From positions 124,001-188,000 of the forward strand of contig NZ_JAJQXA010000011.1 in assembly GCF_021245985.1 (NCBI RefSeq): a stretch of DNA of 64,000 bases. The letters are read 5' to 3'. A program made the translations under genes and the position numbers. Origin of the DNA: Flavobacterium soyae (GTDB lineage Bacteria > Bacteroidota > Bacteroidia > Flavobacteriales > Flavobacteriaceae). Below, one piece after another: positions 43,467 through 52,689 of the stretch. Every line of letters starts with the position of its first letter. The stretch's first letter is position 1. The notes under the pieces are model-generated. The model searched no databases. It had not been told where the DNA came from and worked only from the letters and a program-made list of their open reading frames with translations.

Positions 43467-43829
43467 ATGTATTACCCACTTGAAGCAAAATGGACCATTT
43501 TGCCCGGAAATGAAGAAAAAGCAAAAACTGCTTTAATTCAATTGGCAAAAGATGTTCAGGAAAACGAACCGGAAACTTTATTGTATATGGTTCACGTTCC
43601 AGATTTCAACCAAAAAAGTCTTCCGACCCCGCCACAGGGTCAGGTTATTTTTTGGGAAGTTTATGAAAATCAGGATGCCTTTTTTAAACATGTAAACGGT
43701 CCCATATTCACAGAATTTGTAAAAACTTACGGCGATTTATTTCTAAGTGATTTTAGTACACCGCCAAATGTTTTCATGACCACTGAAGTATTATTTCAGA
43801 TTCAGGGATTTAGTCGAAAAGCACTTTAA
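43467..43829 (+). CDS. Antibiotic biosynthesis monooxygenase (ABM) domain protein
   Basis: This 120-aa protein is one ABM/dimeric alpha-beta barrel: EAKWTILPGNEEKAKTALIQ (7-26), QENEPETLLYMVHVP, VIFWEVYENQDAFFKHVNGP (about 67-86, the common eVyenqdAf..H motif). These small dimers include cofactor-free oxygenases of quinone-like substrates and heme-degrading enzymes. It is part of the oxidative run at 39700-47748. Confidence 0.85.
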   Translation: MYYPLEAKWTILPGNEEKAKTALIQLAKDVQENEPETLLYMVHVPDFNQKSLPTPPQGQVIFWEVYENQDAFFKHVNGPIFTEFVKTYGDLFLSDFSTPPNVFMTTEVLFQIQGFSRKAL

Positions 43830-43886
43830 ATCCTCTAAACAATTTTATACCCTATCAAAAACAAAATCAATTCAAAAAAAAATAAA

Positions 43887-44906
43887 ATGGCATTAGAACA
43901 AAACAATCCGTTAGCAAATCTGAACCTGTCGGGTTTAGAAAAGCTGGAAACAAAAACAGTCAATAAAGGACTTAAATCAAAATTTAAAGCCGAAGCTGTA
44001 GAAACTGCCCCAGTTAATCTTGGTGTATTACAATCATTAGTTGGAACCTGGGTTGGCCCGGGATTCAATATCATTGAAGTTCCAAATATGAATCAGGCAA
44101 AACCGGGTCCGCCGCCGGCTGATAAATTTAAAATCATATTAAATTCAACGGCAGAAACTTTTACTTTTTCATCCATTGGAGGTGATATTATCAATCGCGG
44201 AAACGCACAATCTGATATAACTTTTCAAGGACTGCATTACTTACAGCAAGTAGACGATGTAAATCTTCCAAGTGGTCAAAACGGAATTCATTTAGAAACG
44301 GGATTATTCTTAAATCTTCCAAGCGGCACTGATCCGGCGGTACAGCCAAGTATCGCCAGATTAGGTTCAATTCCGCACGGAGATTCAATTTTAGCTCAGG
44401 GAACTTTTTTTACTGTAAACGGCCCGCCGCAATTTGAAGTGGCAGATCCTACTCCATTTTTTATTGTAAACGGAAAAAGAGTAAACGATACCAGCGAAAC
44501 TTATTTATCACAATTGGTAAATGCCGTTCCTCCTCCGGGAATTCCAAAAGAAGTAATTATGAACCCGAATATCCTTTTGGAAAATGCCATTAAAGGACAA
44601 AATATTATTGAAACAGTCGTAATCTTTTTAGATGCAAACCCAATTGATGGTGTGGCAACTCCAGGCGCAACTGCTCCTGTTGGCGGGATTACAAACATTC
44701 CGTTTGTAAATGTAAATGCCAATGCCAATAGTCTTTCGGCAATTTTTTGGATAGAAACCGTTCAAAATGAAGATGGTTCAAAATTCTTTCAATTGCAGTA
44801 TACACAAACCGTAATCCTTGATTTCCCCGTTTTTGCCCCAGATGGAAGCGTTGTCGAAATTAAATGGCCTCATATTTCAGTAGCAACACTTCGTCTTCAG
44901 CAATAA
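43887..44906 (+). CDS. Beta-barrel protein, heme-binding/lipocalin-like
   Basis: This 339-aa protein has a disordered start (to about 45), then LQSLVGTWVGPGFNIIEVP (about 50-68), a pattern of nitrobindin/lipocalin-like barrels, and many strands rich in Asn, Pro and Gly. It resembles proteins annotated as heme-binding or peroxidase-associated beta-barrels, but I see no diagnostic ligand. No export signal. Its position between ABM and Dabb genes suggests a substrate-carrier or cyclase-like role (inference). Confidence 0.6.
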   Translation: MALEQNNPLANLNLSGLEKLETKTVNKGLKSKFKAEAVETAPVNLGVLQSLVGTWVGPGFNIIEVPNMNQAKPGPPPADKFKIILNSTAETFTFSSIGGDIINRGNAQSDITFQGLHYLQQVDDVNLPSGQNGIHLETGLFLNLPSGTDPAVQPSIARLGSIPHGDSILAQGTFFTVNGPPQFEVADPTPFFIVNGKRVNDTSETYLSQLVNAVPPPGIPKEVIMNPNILLENAIKGQNIIETVVIFLDANPIDGVATPGATAPVGGITNIPFVNVNANANSLSAIFWIETVQNEDGSKFFQLQYTQTVILDFPVFAPDGSVVEIKWPHISVATLRLQQ

Positions 44907-44950
44907 ATTCTGAAGAAAAATCAACTAAAAACATTTAAAAGAAATTCAAA

Positions 44951-45688
44951 ATGGAAAATTCAAATAACGCACCCATGTTGCTGCACAGCACGTACTTCAA
45001 TTTGGGTACAAGTAATACTCAAGGCATTGTAGAAGCCTATATGGCCGAAGCCAGACAATACCTTTCTGAATCTGTTGGAATGATTTCGTTCTGGATTGGC
45101 GTAAGAGCAGATGATATGATCCGCCCTGAAAATGATCTTAATTATGACATTGCCATGCATCAGCTTTTTGTAAATGAAGATGCTTTTAATGTGTATAACT
45201 CAAATGATTCTGCACACAATCAATTTGTTATCGATGTAAACAGATGGGTTCCGGGCACAACAAGACGAGTTATGGATGCTTATGTTACGAATCTTATTAT
45301 TGGTGGAAATTCATCAGAACCACAATCTATTGGTGCCGATGGAAATTATCCGCAAAGTATGTTTCATGACCTGTATTTCTCTCTAAAAGATAAATCGCCG
45401 GAAAACATTAAAAAGTTTACGGATATCTGTGTAGAATATTTATCAGGGCATCCGGGAATTCAACTGTTTACAACCGGAGGATTAACAGACATTAAAAGAA
45501 ATGTTTCTGTTCGAAATTTTGATGTTGCGGTTTCAATTATCTACGAAAGTAAAAAAGCGTACGATGATTATCTGACAAGCAAAAAGCACGAAGATTTTTT
45601 TCCTGCAACAGCCGGAATGATTGACAACACGTACATTTTTGATTCTTATATAAAATATCAGTCAAAAGTGTATTCGCTTACCAGATAA
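44951..45688 (+). CDS. Tandem Dabb-type alpha-beta barrel protein
   Basis: This 245-aa protein is two related halves, each like a stress-responsive/Dabb dimeric barrel: residues about 9-110 (MLLHSTYFNLG, MISFWIGVRADD, DIAMHQLFVNEDAFNVYN) and about 138-240 (MFHDLYFSLKDKSPENIKKF, NFDVAVSIIYESKKAYDDYL, HEDFFPATAGMIDN). Two fused half-dimers would form a complete barrel. Dabb domains include olivetolic acid cyclase-like and polyketide-shaping proteins. No signal peptide. It is 44 bases from its upstream neighbour. Confidence 0.7.
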   Translation: MENSNNAPMLLHSTYFNLGTSNTQGIVEAYMAEARQYLSESVGMISFWIGVRADDMIRPENDLNYDIAMHQLFVNEDAFNVYNSNDSAHNQFVIDVNRWVPGTTRRVMDAYVTNLIIGGNSSEPQSIGADGNYPQSMFHDLYFSLKDKSPENIKKFTDICVEYLSGHPGIQLFTTGGLTDIKRNVSVRNFDVAVSIIYESKKAYDDYLTSKKHEDFFPATAGMIDNTYIFDSYIKYQSKVYSLTR

Positions 45689-45714
45689 AAAATTAACCCA
45701 AAAAACTAAAAATC

Positions 45715-47175
45715 ATGATAGAAACAGCAATTCAGGAATTAGTCCGTGAACTGAGCGGCTATGTGCTTCAGCCCGGAGATTCAGAATATGAAGAAGTTAT
45801 AAAAATTGATAACGGACGAATTCAATTCAGACCGCGTTTAATCATTTTTCCTGCCGTAGTTGAAGATGTGAGACTGGGATTAAAATTTGCCATCACTAAT
45901 AATCTTCCATTTTCAATAAAAGGCGGCGGACACAGTGCTGCCGGATATTGTCTTAATGAAGGCGGTGTTGTAATTGCAATGAAAAATTTAAACAGAATTA
46001 CATTCAATCCTAAAAAAGAAACCGTTACGGCAGAAATGGGCGTAATCTGGTACGATGTTTACAAATTCATGCAGGCAACCAATACAGGATTAATTCCTGT
46101 GGGAGGCGGCTGCCCTACTGTTGCGCCTCCGGGATTTATGCTTGGCGGCGGTTATAGTTTTGTTTCCCGTTCGTACGGAATGAGTATCGATAATCTTGAA
46201 AGTTTAAAAATCGTTACTCCAGATGGCGAATTGCGTCACATTGGTGTACACAGTACATCTACAGAAGATATTGATCTTTTCTGGGCTTGTTCTGGCGGCG
46301 GCGGCGGAAACTTTGGTATTGTAGTCGAAATGGAAATGAGAGTTCGTAAACCATTAAGCAAAAAAATGTTAGTGGGACAAATTCGATACCCGCTGGAAAT
46401 GGCCGAAGATGTTTTAGGCTACTACAACGACTGGGTTGAAACCGTACCAAATGCAATGGCCGTTTATGGTTTTATGGGAAATCAAAAAGACCTAATTGAT
46501 AAAACGACCAATGTAAAAGTGCTGGGCTTAACTCCGGTTTTTAATGGTGATGGTGCCGAAGGAATTGATTTGCTTCAGGGGCTTTTGAAACTAAAACCAA
46601 TTAATGCCGATTTGTTTAATATGACGCTTCCTGATTGGGAATTCTACAACGGTTACACCACAAGAGTTGCCGGAAGAAGTTCGTACATCCGTTCTACCGT
46701 TCTTCCAAAAGGCGGAATGAACAATAAAGTCGCAAAGGTTATTGTAGATTCAATGAGCAAAGCTCCATCTGCAGAAAGTTTTGCTGTTTGGACACATGCC
46801 GGCGGTGCAATCGAAAATGTTGCTGCCGATGCAACGGCCTATGTACACAGAAACAGTCGTTTTATTCCGGAAATTAAAGCCATCTGGGATTTAGACAAAC
46901 CTGGCGACACGCTGAAAAATGTTGAATGGGCTTATGAATTCTTCGAAAGATTATCTGATGCCGGAAATGCTACAGGAGCTTATGTAAACTATATTGATCC
47001 TTTGCAGCACAACTGGGCACAGCAATATTATGGAAGCAATTACAAACGTCTTTTAGAAATTAAAAAGAAAGTGGACCCAAACAACTACTTTAATTTTCAG
47101 CAAAGCGTTGGTTCACCATTTAATCCAACAAAAAAGCTTACAGACATCAGCCCAATAAACCGAACCAGAGTATAA
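45715..47175 (+). CDS. Berberine bridge enzyme-like FAD oxidoreductase
   Basis: This 486-aa protein has the FAD_binding_4 fold: RPRLIIFPAVVEDVRLGLKF, IKGGGHSAAGYCL with His 73 for 8-alpha FAD attachment, and GGGCPTVAPPGFMLGGGYSF with Cys 133 as the second flavin-linking residue of bicovalent BBE-type oxidases. The C-terminal BBE segment is NNYFNFQQSVG. No export signal. Relatives oxidise sugars, alkaloids or polyketides with O2. It fits the final oxidation in the pathway of its neighbours. Confidence 0.92.
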   Translation: MIETAIQELVRELSGYVLQPGDSEYEEVIKIDNGRIQFRPRLIIFPAVVEDVRLGLKFAITNNLPFSIKGGGHSAAGYCLNEGGVVIAMKNLNRITFNPKKETVTAEMGVIWYDVYKFMQATNTGLIPVGGGCPTVAPPGFMLGGGYSFVSRSYGMSIDNLESLKIVTPDGELRHIGVHSTSTEDIDLFWACSGGGGGNFGIVVEMEMRVRKPLSKKMLVGQIRYPLEMAEDVLGYYNDWVETVPNAMAVYGFMGNQKDLIDKTTNVKVLGLTPVFNGDGAEGIDLLQGLLKLKPINADLFNMTLPDWEFYNGYTTRVAGRSSYIRSTVLPKGGMNNKVAKVIVDSMSKAPSAESFAVWTHAGGAIENVAADATAYVHRNSRFIPEIKAIWDLDKPGDTLKNVEWAYEFFERLSDAGNATGAYVNYIDPLQHNWAQQYYGSNYKRLLEIKKKVDPNNYFNFQQSVGSPFNPTKKLTDISPINRTRV

Positions 47176-47189
47176 TTCCTTACTAATTC

Positions 47190-47226
47190 AAATCCTCGAA
47201 GTTTTAGTATAAATCTTCGGGGATTT
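47190..47226 (+). terminator. Terminator-like hairpin
   Basis: AAATCCTCGAAG and CTTCGGGGATTT pair with one wobble around a 13-base loop, just after the BBE gene. The T-run is weak, so it may be an attenuator or mRNA 3' end. Confidence 0.5.
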
Positions 47227-47265
47227 ACTATTTAAAATTAAACTAACCAATTAAATATCAATATT

Positions 47266-47748
47266 ATGTCACCAGCATCTGAAATAATTAGACTGCTCAA
47301 TTTGCAGTTAAACAGTACCGAAGGCGGTTATTTTGCCAATACTTACCCTATTCCGCCTGTAGAAAACTCTCCTTGCAGTGCCATTTATTATTTTCTGGAT
47401 AATTCCCGCTGCTCTATTATGCATAAAGTTACAGGAGATATGCTGTATCATTTTTATGCCGGAAAGCCTGTAGAAATGCTTTTATTATATCCTGAAGGTC
47501 ATACACCAAAATCTGAAGTCTGCATTTTTAGTAATGATATTGCCAAAGGCGGAAAACCTATGAAAGTAATTCCGGGCGGAACCTGGATTGGGTCAAGAAT
47601 TAAAAGTAAAGATTCCTGGAGTTTAATGGGCGTATCGATGGCACCTCCTTTTAATCCTAACAATTACTTTTTAGGAGATCGAAATACCTTAATTGCCCAA
47701 TATCCTGAACATAAAAAACTAATTACTGCCCTTACAAATCCCTCATAA
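47266..47748 (+). CDS. Cupin superfamily protein (DUF985/Cupin_5)
   Basis: This 160-aa protein matches the DUF985 cupin family: SEIIRLLNLQLNSTEGGYFA (EGG.f. motif), SAIYYFLDNSRCSIMHKV, YHFYAGKPVEMLLLYPEG, MKVIPGGTWIGSRIK and SLMGVSMAPPFNPNNY. The family is a small double-stranded beta-helix of unclear function, possibly a sugar- or metal-binding isomerase-like enzyme. It follows the BBE gene after a hairpin and may or may not share its transcript. Confidence 0.88.
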   Translation: MSPASEIIRLLNLQLNSTEGGYFANTYPIPPVENSPCSAIYYFLDNSRCSIMHKVTGDMLYHFYAGKPVEMLLLYPEGHTPKSEVCIFSNDIAKGGKPMKVIPGGTWIGSRIKSKDSWSLMGVSMAPPFNPNNYFLGDRNTLIAQYPEHKKLITALTNPS

Positions 47749-47791
47749 ACAGGCACATTTTGAAATTTTTTAAAAAATATTCTTTTTTTTG

Positions 47792-47823
47792 TTTGCAAAT
47801 ATGACCAATCGGTCATATATTTG
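47792..47823 (+). promoter_or_regulatory. Promoter with TetR operator in its spacer
   Basis: TTTG (47792-47795) and TATATTTG (47816-47823) form a full Bacteroidota -33/-7 pair with a 20-base spacer. ATATGACC-AATC-GGTCATAT (47799-47818), a perfect 8+4+8 palindrome, fills the spacer. A dimer bound there would block polymerase. A related site is at 48451-48466. Confidence 0.8.
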
Positions 47824-47844
47824 TACCGTTAAATAAAACCTATC

Positions 47845-48432
47845 ATGGCAAAAGGTGAAGAAACCAGACAATTTATTTTAGAAAAAGCCGCTCCTATTTT
47901 TAATACAAAAGGGATAGCAGCTACTTCTATGAGCGATATTATGGAAGCAACCAAACTGTCTAAAGGAAGTATGTACGTACATTTTGAAAATAAAGAAGTA
48001 CTTGCCTGTGCCGCTGTCGATCATAATGTAAAAGTTTTAACAGCTAAACTTCAAACAGCATTAAGTAAAACCAAAACATCAAAGGAACAATTATTTGCAT
48101 ATATAGATTTCTTTAGTGATGCACTTCAGCCGCCGGTTATTGGAGGCTGTCCGTTATTAAATTTTGGAACGGAAGCCGATGATACCAACCCAATCGTAAA
48201 AGAGAAAGTCAATAGCGCCATTCGTTCCGGTCAAGTGCAGCTTTCCGGCATTATCGAAAATGGAATTGCAAACGGCGAATTTAAACCTGATTTAAAACCA
48301 GCTGATTTTGCAACTGTAATCTTTGCCATGCTCGAAGGCGGACATTTAATGTCAAGAATGTCTGGAAATAATGATAAAATGCAAGTCATTATCAGGACCC
48401 TAAAAAATTTAATAGACCAAAACAGTATCTAA
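47845..48432 (+). CDS. TetR/AcrR-family repressor
   Basis: This 195-aa protein has a full TetR DNA-binding domain (FILEKAAPIFNTKGIAATSM, SDIMEATKLSKGSMYVHFEN, KEVLACAAVDHNVK) and a C-terminal domain like TetR_C (LLNFGTEADDTNPIVKEKV). Its own promoter carries a perfect palindrome and a close relative of that site precedes the SDR gene at 48559. Autoregulation and control of the SDR are therefore strongly suggested by sequence. Confidence 0.93.
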   Translation: MAKGEETRQFILEKAAPIFNTKGIAATSMSDIMEATKLSKGSMYVHFENKEVLACAAVDHNVKVLTAKLQTALSKTKTSKEQLFAYIDFFSDALQPPVIGGCPLLNFGTEADDTNPIVKEKVNSAIRSGQVQLSGIIENGIANGEFKPDLKPADFATVIFAMLEGGHLMSRMSGNNDKMQVIIRTLKNLIDQNSI

Positions 48433-48450
48433 TTTTTTTTTATCAAAAAA

Positions 48451-48466
48451 ATGACCGATCAGTCAT
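48451..48466. promoter_or_regulatory. Second TetR operator, upstream of SDR gene
   Basis: ATGACC-GATC-AGTCAT is the palindrome of 47799-47818 with small changes (one mismatch between arms). It lies about 95 bases before the SDR start codon. Confidence 0.7.
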
Positions 48467-48558
48467 ATTTATAAATAACAATATCAATAAAAAATACAAT
48501 ACCAATTAAAATAAGATCATTCACAATTAACAATTCACATTTAACAATTTAAGAAATC

Positions 48559-49371
48559 ATGTCAAAAACAATTTTAATTTCAGGAGCATCAAAAGGATTT
48601 GGAAAAGCCTGGACAGAAGCATTTTTAGAAAAAGGATATAAAGTAGCTGCAACAGCGAGAAATATCGATACATTAAACGATTTAAAAGCAAAATACGGAG
48701 ACGCACTTTTACCACTAAAACTTGATGTTAATAAACGCGATGATTCATTTGCAATCGTTGAAAAAGTAAAAAATCATTTCGGAACAATTGATATTTTAAT
48801 CAATAACGCAGGTTATGCTTTAAACGGTGCTGTAGAAGAAGCAAGCGAAGCAGAAGCAAGAGCACAATTTGAAACTAATTTCTTTGGAACTTTATGGTTA
48901 ACACAAGCTGTTTTACCAATTATGAGAAACCAAAAAAGCGGACACATTATTCAGGTTTCGTCTATTTTAGGAATTGCAACTTTACCTGTTATCGGACTTT
49001 ATAATGCTTCAAAATTTGCTGTTGAAGGTTTAAGCGAAACTTTGGCATCTGAAGTAAAACAATTCGGAATCAATGTTTCTTTGGTTGAACCAAATGGTTA
49101 TTATACTGATATTTGGGGCAACGGATTTCACAGCGAGAGTATTCCTGCTTATGACGGAATCAAAAAAGCACTTGCAGACGGGCACGATCCAGATACTTTT
49201 GGACAAGTAAGCGCGACAGTTCCTGCAATCATTAAATTAGTTGAAGCTGAAAACCCGCCTTTACGTTTATTTTTAGGAAAAATAGCTTTACCATTTGCAA
49301 AACAAACATATGAGGAAAAACTAAAAACCTGGGAAGAATGGGCTGATGTATCTGTTGCAGCACACGGCTAA
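48559..49371 (+). CDS. Short-chain dehydrogenase/reductase (SDR)
   Basis: This 270-aa protein is a classical SDR: cofactor motif SGASKGFGKAW (residues 7-17, GxxxGxG), KLDVNKRDD acid for cofactor choice, NNAGYALNG (NNAG), catalytic Ser-Tyr-Lys as SSILGIATLPVIGLYNASKF (YxxxK). An Arg in AATARN after strand 2 favours NADP(H). It is likely repressed by the upstream TetR; typical ligands would be reactive aldehydes or ketones (inference). Confidence 0.93.
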   Translation: MSKTILISGASKGFGKAWTEAFLEKGYKVAATARNIDTLNDLKAKYGDALLPLKLDVNKRDDSFAIVEKVKNHFGTIDILINNAGYALNGAVEEASEAEARAQFETNFFGTLWLTQAVLPIMRNQKSGHIIQVSSILGIATLPVIGLYNASKFAVEGLSETLASEVKQFGINVSLVEPNGYYTDIWGNGFHSESIPAYDGIKKALADGHDPDTFGQVSATVPAIIKLVEAENPPLRLFLGKIALPFAKQTYEEKLKTWEEWADVSVAAHG

Positions 49372-49379
49372 TCCTTTTT

Positions 49380-49497
49380 TATAAGTTAAGAGTTATGGGT
49401 TATGGGTTAGAAGTTGAAACTCATAACCTATAATCCATAACTCAAACTTAAAAACTCAAAACTCATATTTCAAAACACATAACTTATAATTCATAAT
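49380..49497. repeat. AT-rich tract with nested inverted repeats
   Basis: Repeats of TTATGGGTTATGGGTT and mirrored AACTCATAACC/TCATAATT run through this gap, as at 24525-24575 and 29590-29638. It is probably a slippage-prone spacer without gene. Confidence 0.5.
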
Positions 49498-50100
49498 TTA
49501 ATAATAGATATGCAAAATAATATTAGACTTCGAGCTGTCTATTATTTTTTCTAATTTCTTAAAAAACGCTTCGCTCACCATTGGGCATCCGTGGCTGTTT
49601 GCTATATAATAATCTTGTTCTTCATTTGGAACTGCTGAATAAGAGTGCAATACAATTGCTCTTTTTGCAGCATTACTGTTTGTTTCATCTAAACCGGTTA
49701 ATTTATAAGATTTACCAAACATTCCTCTATACGATTTACCCACAATATATTTTCCTAATGATGTACATTTTGAATTGGGTTCATTACTAAATTTTAATTC
49801 TCCTCTAACATTAGTTTCAGAACCAAAACCGTTTGCAACTAGTCCTTGGTCTATAATTTCATCTTTTTCTAAATCGTAGACAAAGAATCTGTTTTTACCA
49901 GATTTAATTCTCATATCGATAAAGAAGGCAATCTTTGTATTATAAGAAGCATTTTTTTTAATCATTGCTCTCACATCCAAAAGTTCCGCATTAAGTCTTT
50001 CCATTTCCGGGCTTAAGGGCGGATTATCATTTTTAATCTCAACAGGATTTCCAAAAAAACTAATTGTAAAAAATAAAAAAATTAAGCTGTATATTTTCAT
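49498..50100 (-). CDS. Murein L,D-transpeptidase catalytic-domain protein (YkuD_2)
   Basis: This 200-aa protein has an export signal (SLIFLFFTISFFGNP). The YkuD_2 pattern follows: FFIDMRIKSGKNRFFVYD, then LDETNSNAAKRAIVLHSY and the catalytic IANSHGCPMVSE with Cys in SHGCPxxS. It should act on peptidoglycan stem peptides or modify them in the periplasm. It is a single gene ahead of the histidine kinase end. Confidence 0.9.
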   Translation of the reverse strand: MKIYSLIFLFFTISFFGNPVEIKNDNPPLSPEMERLNAELLDVRAMIKKNASYNTKIAFFIDMRIKSGKNRFFVYDLEKDEIIDQGLVANGFGSETNVRGELKFSNEPNSKCTSLGKYIVGKSYRGMFGKSYKLTGLDETNSNAAKRAIVLHSYSAVPNEEQDYYIANSHGCPMVSEAFFKKLEKIIDSSKSNIILHIYY

Positions 50101-50267
50101 GACAAGTATTTTAATTTAATGTAAAGTCAAAATTTCATTAATTTGATTTGTTTTATTTTAAATCAAATTAACAAAGCAAAATTAGTCTGAATTAAACCAA
50201 AAAAAGACATCTAAAAGTCTGAAGAGCAACAAAATAAGACTTATTTTTTTATCTCTTTATTTTTCAA

Positions 50268-52301
50268 TTAAATAGTAAAAGTTACAATGATTTCGGTGCC
50301 TTCGCCCGGTTTAGATTTTACTTCGAAGTTTCCTTTTAAAGAGTTGGTTCTCTCTTTTATATTAGATAAGCCAATTCCTCTTTTTGCTGTATTGATATCA
50401 AAGCCAGCACCGTCATCAATAATCGATAATTGCAAAACATCTTTATCAATCAAATCTATTTTTACATCGACTTTTAAGGCTTTGGCATATTTATGAATAT
50501 TTAGAAGCGCTTCCTGAATAATGCGGTAAAAATTTATTTTATAAATATTCTGCACCTGCTCCCATTCAAATCTTTCATCTACAAAATAATTAAACTCTGT
50601 TTTACTGATCTCGTTTTGGCTTTTAATTAAATTAGATAACAACGTATTGAAGTCATTGCTTTCTAAAAAAGAATCCTGGTTTAAATCATGCGAAATAGTT
50701 CTGATTTCATTTTCAATATTCTGTAATTCAAATATATACTGCTTTCTTTTTTCTATCGTTTTTTCGTCTGTTTTAGAATTAAAGAAACCCAAATTCATTC
50801 TTACTCCATATACCTTGTTCATTACGCCATCATGAAGCTCCTTTGCAATTTTATTTTTTTCTTCTTCTTTTGCTGCATTAATTTTATTTTGCTGTTCGCT
50901 CAAAAGCTGATAGATTTCGTCACTGTCACTCTGCTGCTGTTTTACAAATCTTAATTCTTTGTTTTTATATTTTAAATAAATAGCTACCGAAATTGCCGAC
51001 AAAGCGAGAAACAAAGCAAAAGAAAAGATTAAAATATAAAAGTTCTTTTTAGTCAAAACCTTATTTTCATCTTCAACCTTTACGGTTTCATATTCAATTC
51101 TGGCGTATTTATTTTTAGTTCTGCTTTGTATACTGTTTATACTGTCGCTTATTGCAATATATTGGTTGGCATAAAACAGTCTTTTCCTGCTGTCTATTCT
51201 CGTAAGCAGTTTTAATGTATTTAAAGTTTCGTTAGTATTTTTTAATTTAATGGACACTCTATAAGCCTCCTGCAGCGTTTTTAAGGATTTTAAAGAATCT
51301 TTTTGTGTCAGATAAAATTCTCCTAAATGAATTTTTTTATACATAACATCAGAAGTGTATCCCAAACTGTCTACAATTTTTAGAGACTCTAAAAACATTG
51401 ATTCAACATTTTTATATTCTTTATTTTTCATTTTAGAATAAGCCAGATTAGACAAAACAATGGCATAAAACCGAGGCCAGTTCTTTCTTAAATCTTTAGT
51501 CAGCAAAGGCTTTAATTCCATTATTGATTTAGAATAATCGCCTTTTAAATCATATAAATTACAAATATTAATTACAGAGGATATATTGAAATTATTTACT
51601 TCATCACTATCTGTATTATTTTTTTTCATTGCTTTTAAATTTCGCAGCGCAAGCTGATGGTATTTTAAAGCCTGGTCGTACATAAACAGCTTTTCTAAAC
51701 AATTCCCCATTAAGGTATTGCATGAATACAGCAATTTTATATTATTTGAATCTTTTAGATATTCGAGACCTTTGGTTAATTCTACTTCGCACTCTACATA
51801 ATTACCATCATAAAAAAGGACATAAGCTTTATTAAAATACATTTGCCCTAACTTGCTGTAGTCGTGAATCTTTTGATAGATTTTTTGAGCCTGCAGATAA
51901 AAATAGTAGGCACTGTCTTTTTGGGTGCTTTCGTAGCAGTCACCAATAAAATAAAGGGATTTTGCTATTCTGGAACTATCGTTTTCTTCTCTGGATAATT
52001 TTAAAGCCGTTAAGCTGGATGAATGAGATTTTTTTATATTATTTAAATAATAATATTCCTCTCCTGCTTTTAAATATAAATTTCTAACAGCAGAGTCATT
52101 TTTTTGATACTTTAAATCACTAACAAGCGAATCTAAATACCTTTCTTTTTCTGTTCCTGAAATTTTGTTAAAGTATTCCGTATCAAAAGTATTTTGATTT
52201 TGATTCCTGATTTTTAATTCAATTCGTCTATTATAAAACACTAATAAAATTACTGCTGTTAATAGAAGTATTGGAATATATATTTTCGATTTAAATCTCA
52301 A
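50268..52301 (-). CDS. TPR-containing sensor histidine kinase (HisKA_3 type)
   Basis: This 677-aa protein has an N-terminal membrane anchor (IYIPILLLTAVILLVFYN), a long periplasmic TPR array (about 60-400), a second membrane helix (about 423-445), a dimerisation/phosphoacceptor helix with His 490 in AKELHDGVMNKV and a HATPase domain (NIHKYAKA, IIDDGAGFD, RGIGLSNIKERT). HisKA_3 kinases pair with NarL/LuxR response regulators; such a regulator starts at 52741, divergently. A small lipoprotein gene lies between. Confidence 0.93.
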   Translation of the reverse strand: MRFKSKIYIPILLLTAVILLVFYNRRIELKIRNQNQNTFDTEYFNKISGTEKERYLDSLVSDLKYQKNDSAVRNLYLKAGEEYYYLNNIKKSHSSSLTALKLSREENDSSRIAKSLYFIGDCYESTQKDSAYYFYLQAQKIYQKIHDYSKLGQMYFNKAYVLFYDGNYVECEVELTKGLEYLKDSNNIKLLYSCNTLMGNCLEKLFMYDQALKYHQLALRNLKAMKKNNTDSDEVNNFNISSVINICNLYDLKGDYSKSIMELKPLLTKDLRKNWPRFYAIVLSNLAYSKMKNKEYKNVESMFLESLKIVDSLGYTSDVMYKKIHLGEFYLTQKDSLKSLKTLQEAYRVSIKLKNTNETLNTLKLLTRIDSRKRLFYANQYIAISDSINSIQSRTKNKYARIEYETVKVEDENKVLTKKNFYILIFSFALFLALSAISVAIYLKYKNKELRFVKQQQSDSDEIYQLLSEQQNKINAAKEEEKNKIAKELHDGVMNKVYGVRMNLGFFNSKTDEKTIEKRKQYIFELQNIENEIRTISHDLNQDSFLESNDFNTLLSNLIKSQNEISKTEFNYFVDERFEWEQVQNIYKINFYRIIQEALLNIHKYAKALKVDVKIDLIDKDVLQLSIIDDGAGFDINTAKRGIGLSNIKERTNSLKGNFEVKSKPGEGTEIIVTFTI

Positions 52302-52403
52302 AATGATACTTTATAAATTAAATTCAAATATATTATAAATAAAGAAGACTATAATACTTCAATTTCAGTATTATAGTCTTCAGAAAATAAGATAAAACAT
52401 GCT

Positions 52404-52640
52404 TTATTTAATTTTTGGATTTAGCGGATCTCCATCTGGTGCACTCATTTGCAAATTATGGCTGACCATTAAAGAGTCAATTGTTTTTGAATTAGCAGCT
52501 TCGTCTATACTGCTTTCACTCTCACTTAATTTTTTTTTTTCGGTTGAATTAAAATCTTGGTTGTCAAGATCATCAGCTGTGCAAGATAAATTCATTACTA
52601 AGGCCGTTGCAAAAAGAATACGAATTACTTTACTTTTCAT
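52404..52640 (-). CDS. Small lipoprotein
   Basis: This 78-aa protein has a lipoprotein signal (VIRILFATALVMNLSC) and a mature part of about 59 polar, Ser/Glu/Asp-rich residues (LSESESSIDEAANSKTIDSL). Its start is 100 bases from that of the response regulator, and the two share a palindrome. Small lipoproteins in this place could be ligands or inhibitors of the TPR kinase next door (52301), an inference from context. Confidence 0.75.
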   Translation of the reverse strand: MKSKVIRILFATALVMNLSCTADDLDNQDFNSTEKKKLSESESSIDEAANSKTIDSLMVSHNLQMSAPDGDPLNPKIK

Positions 52641-52689
52641 GGTATGTTATTTTTATGTTTTTGCAAAAAAACATTTAAAAAAGTTGCAT

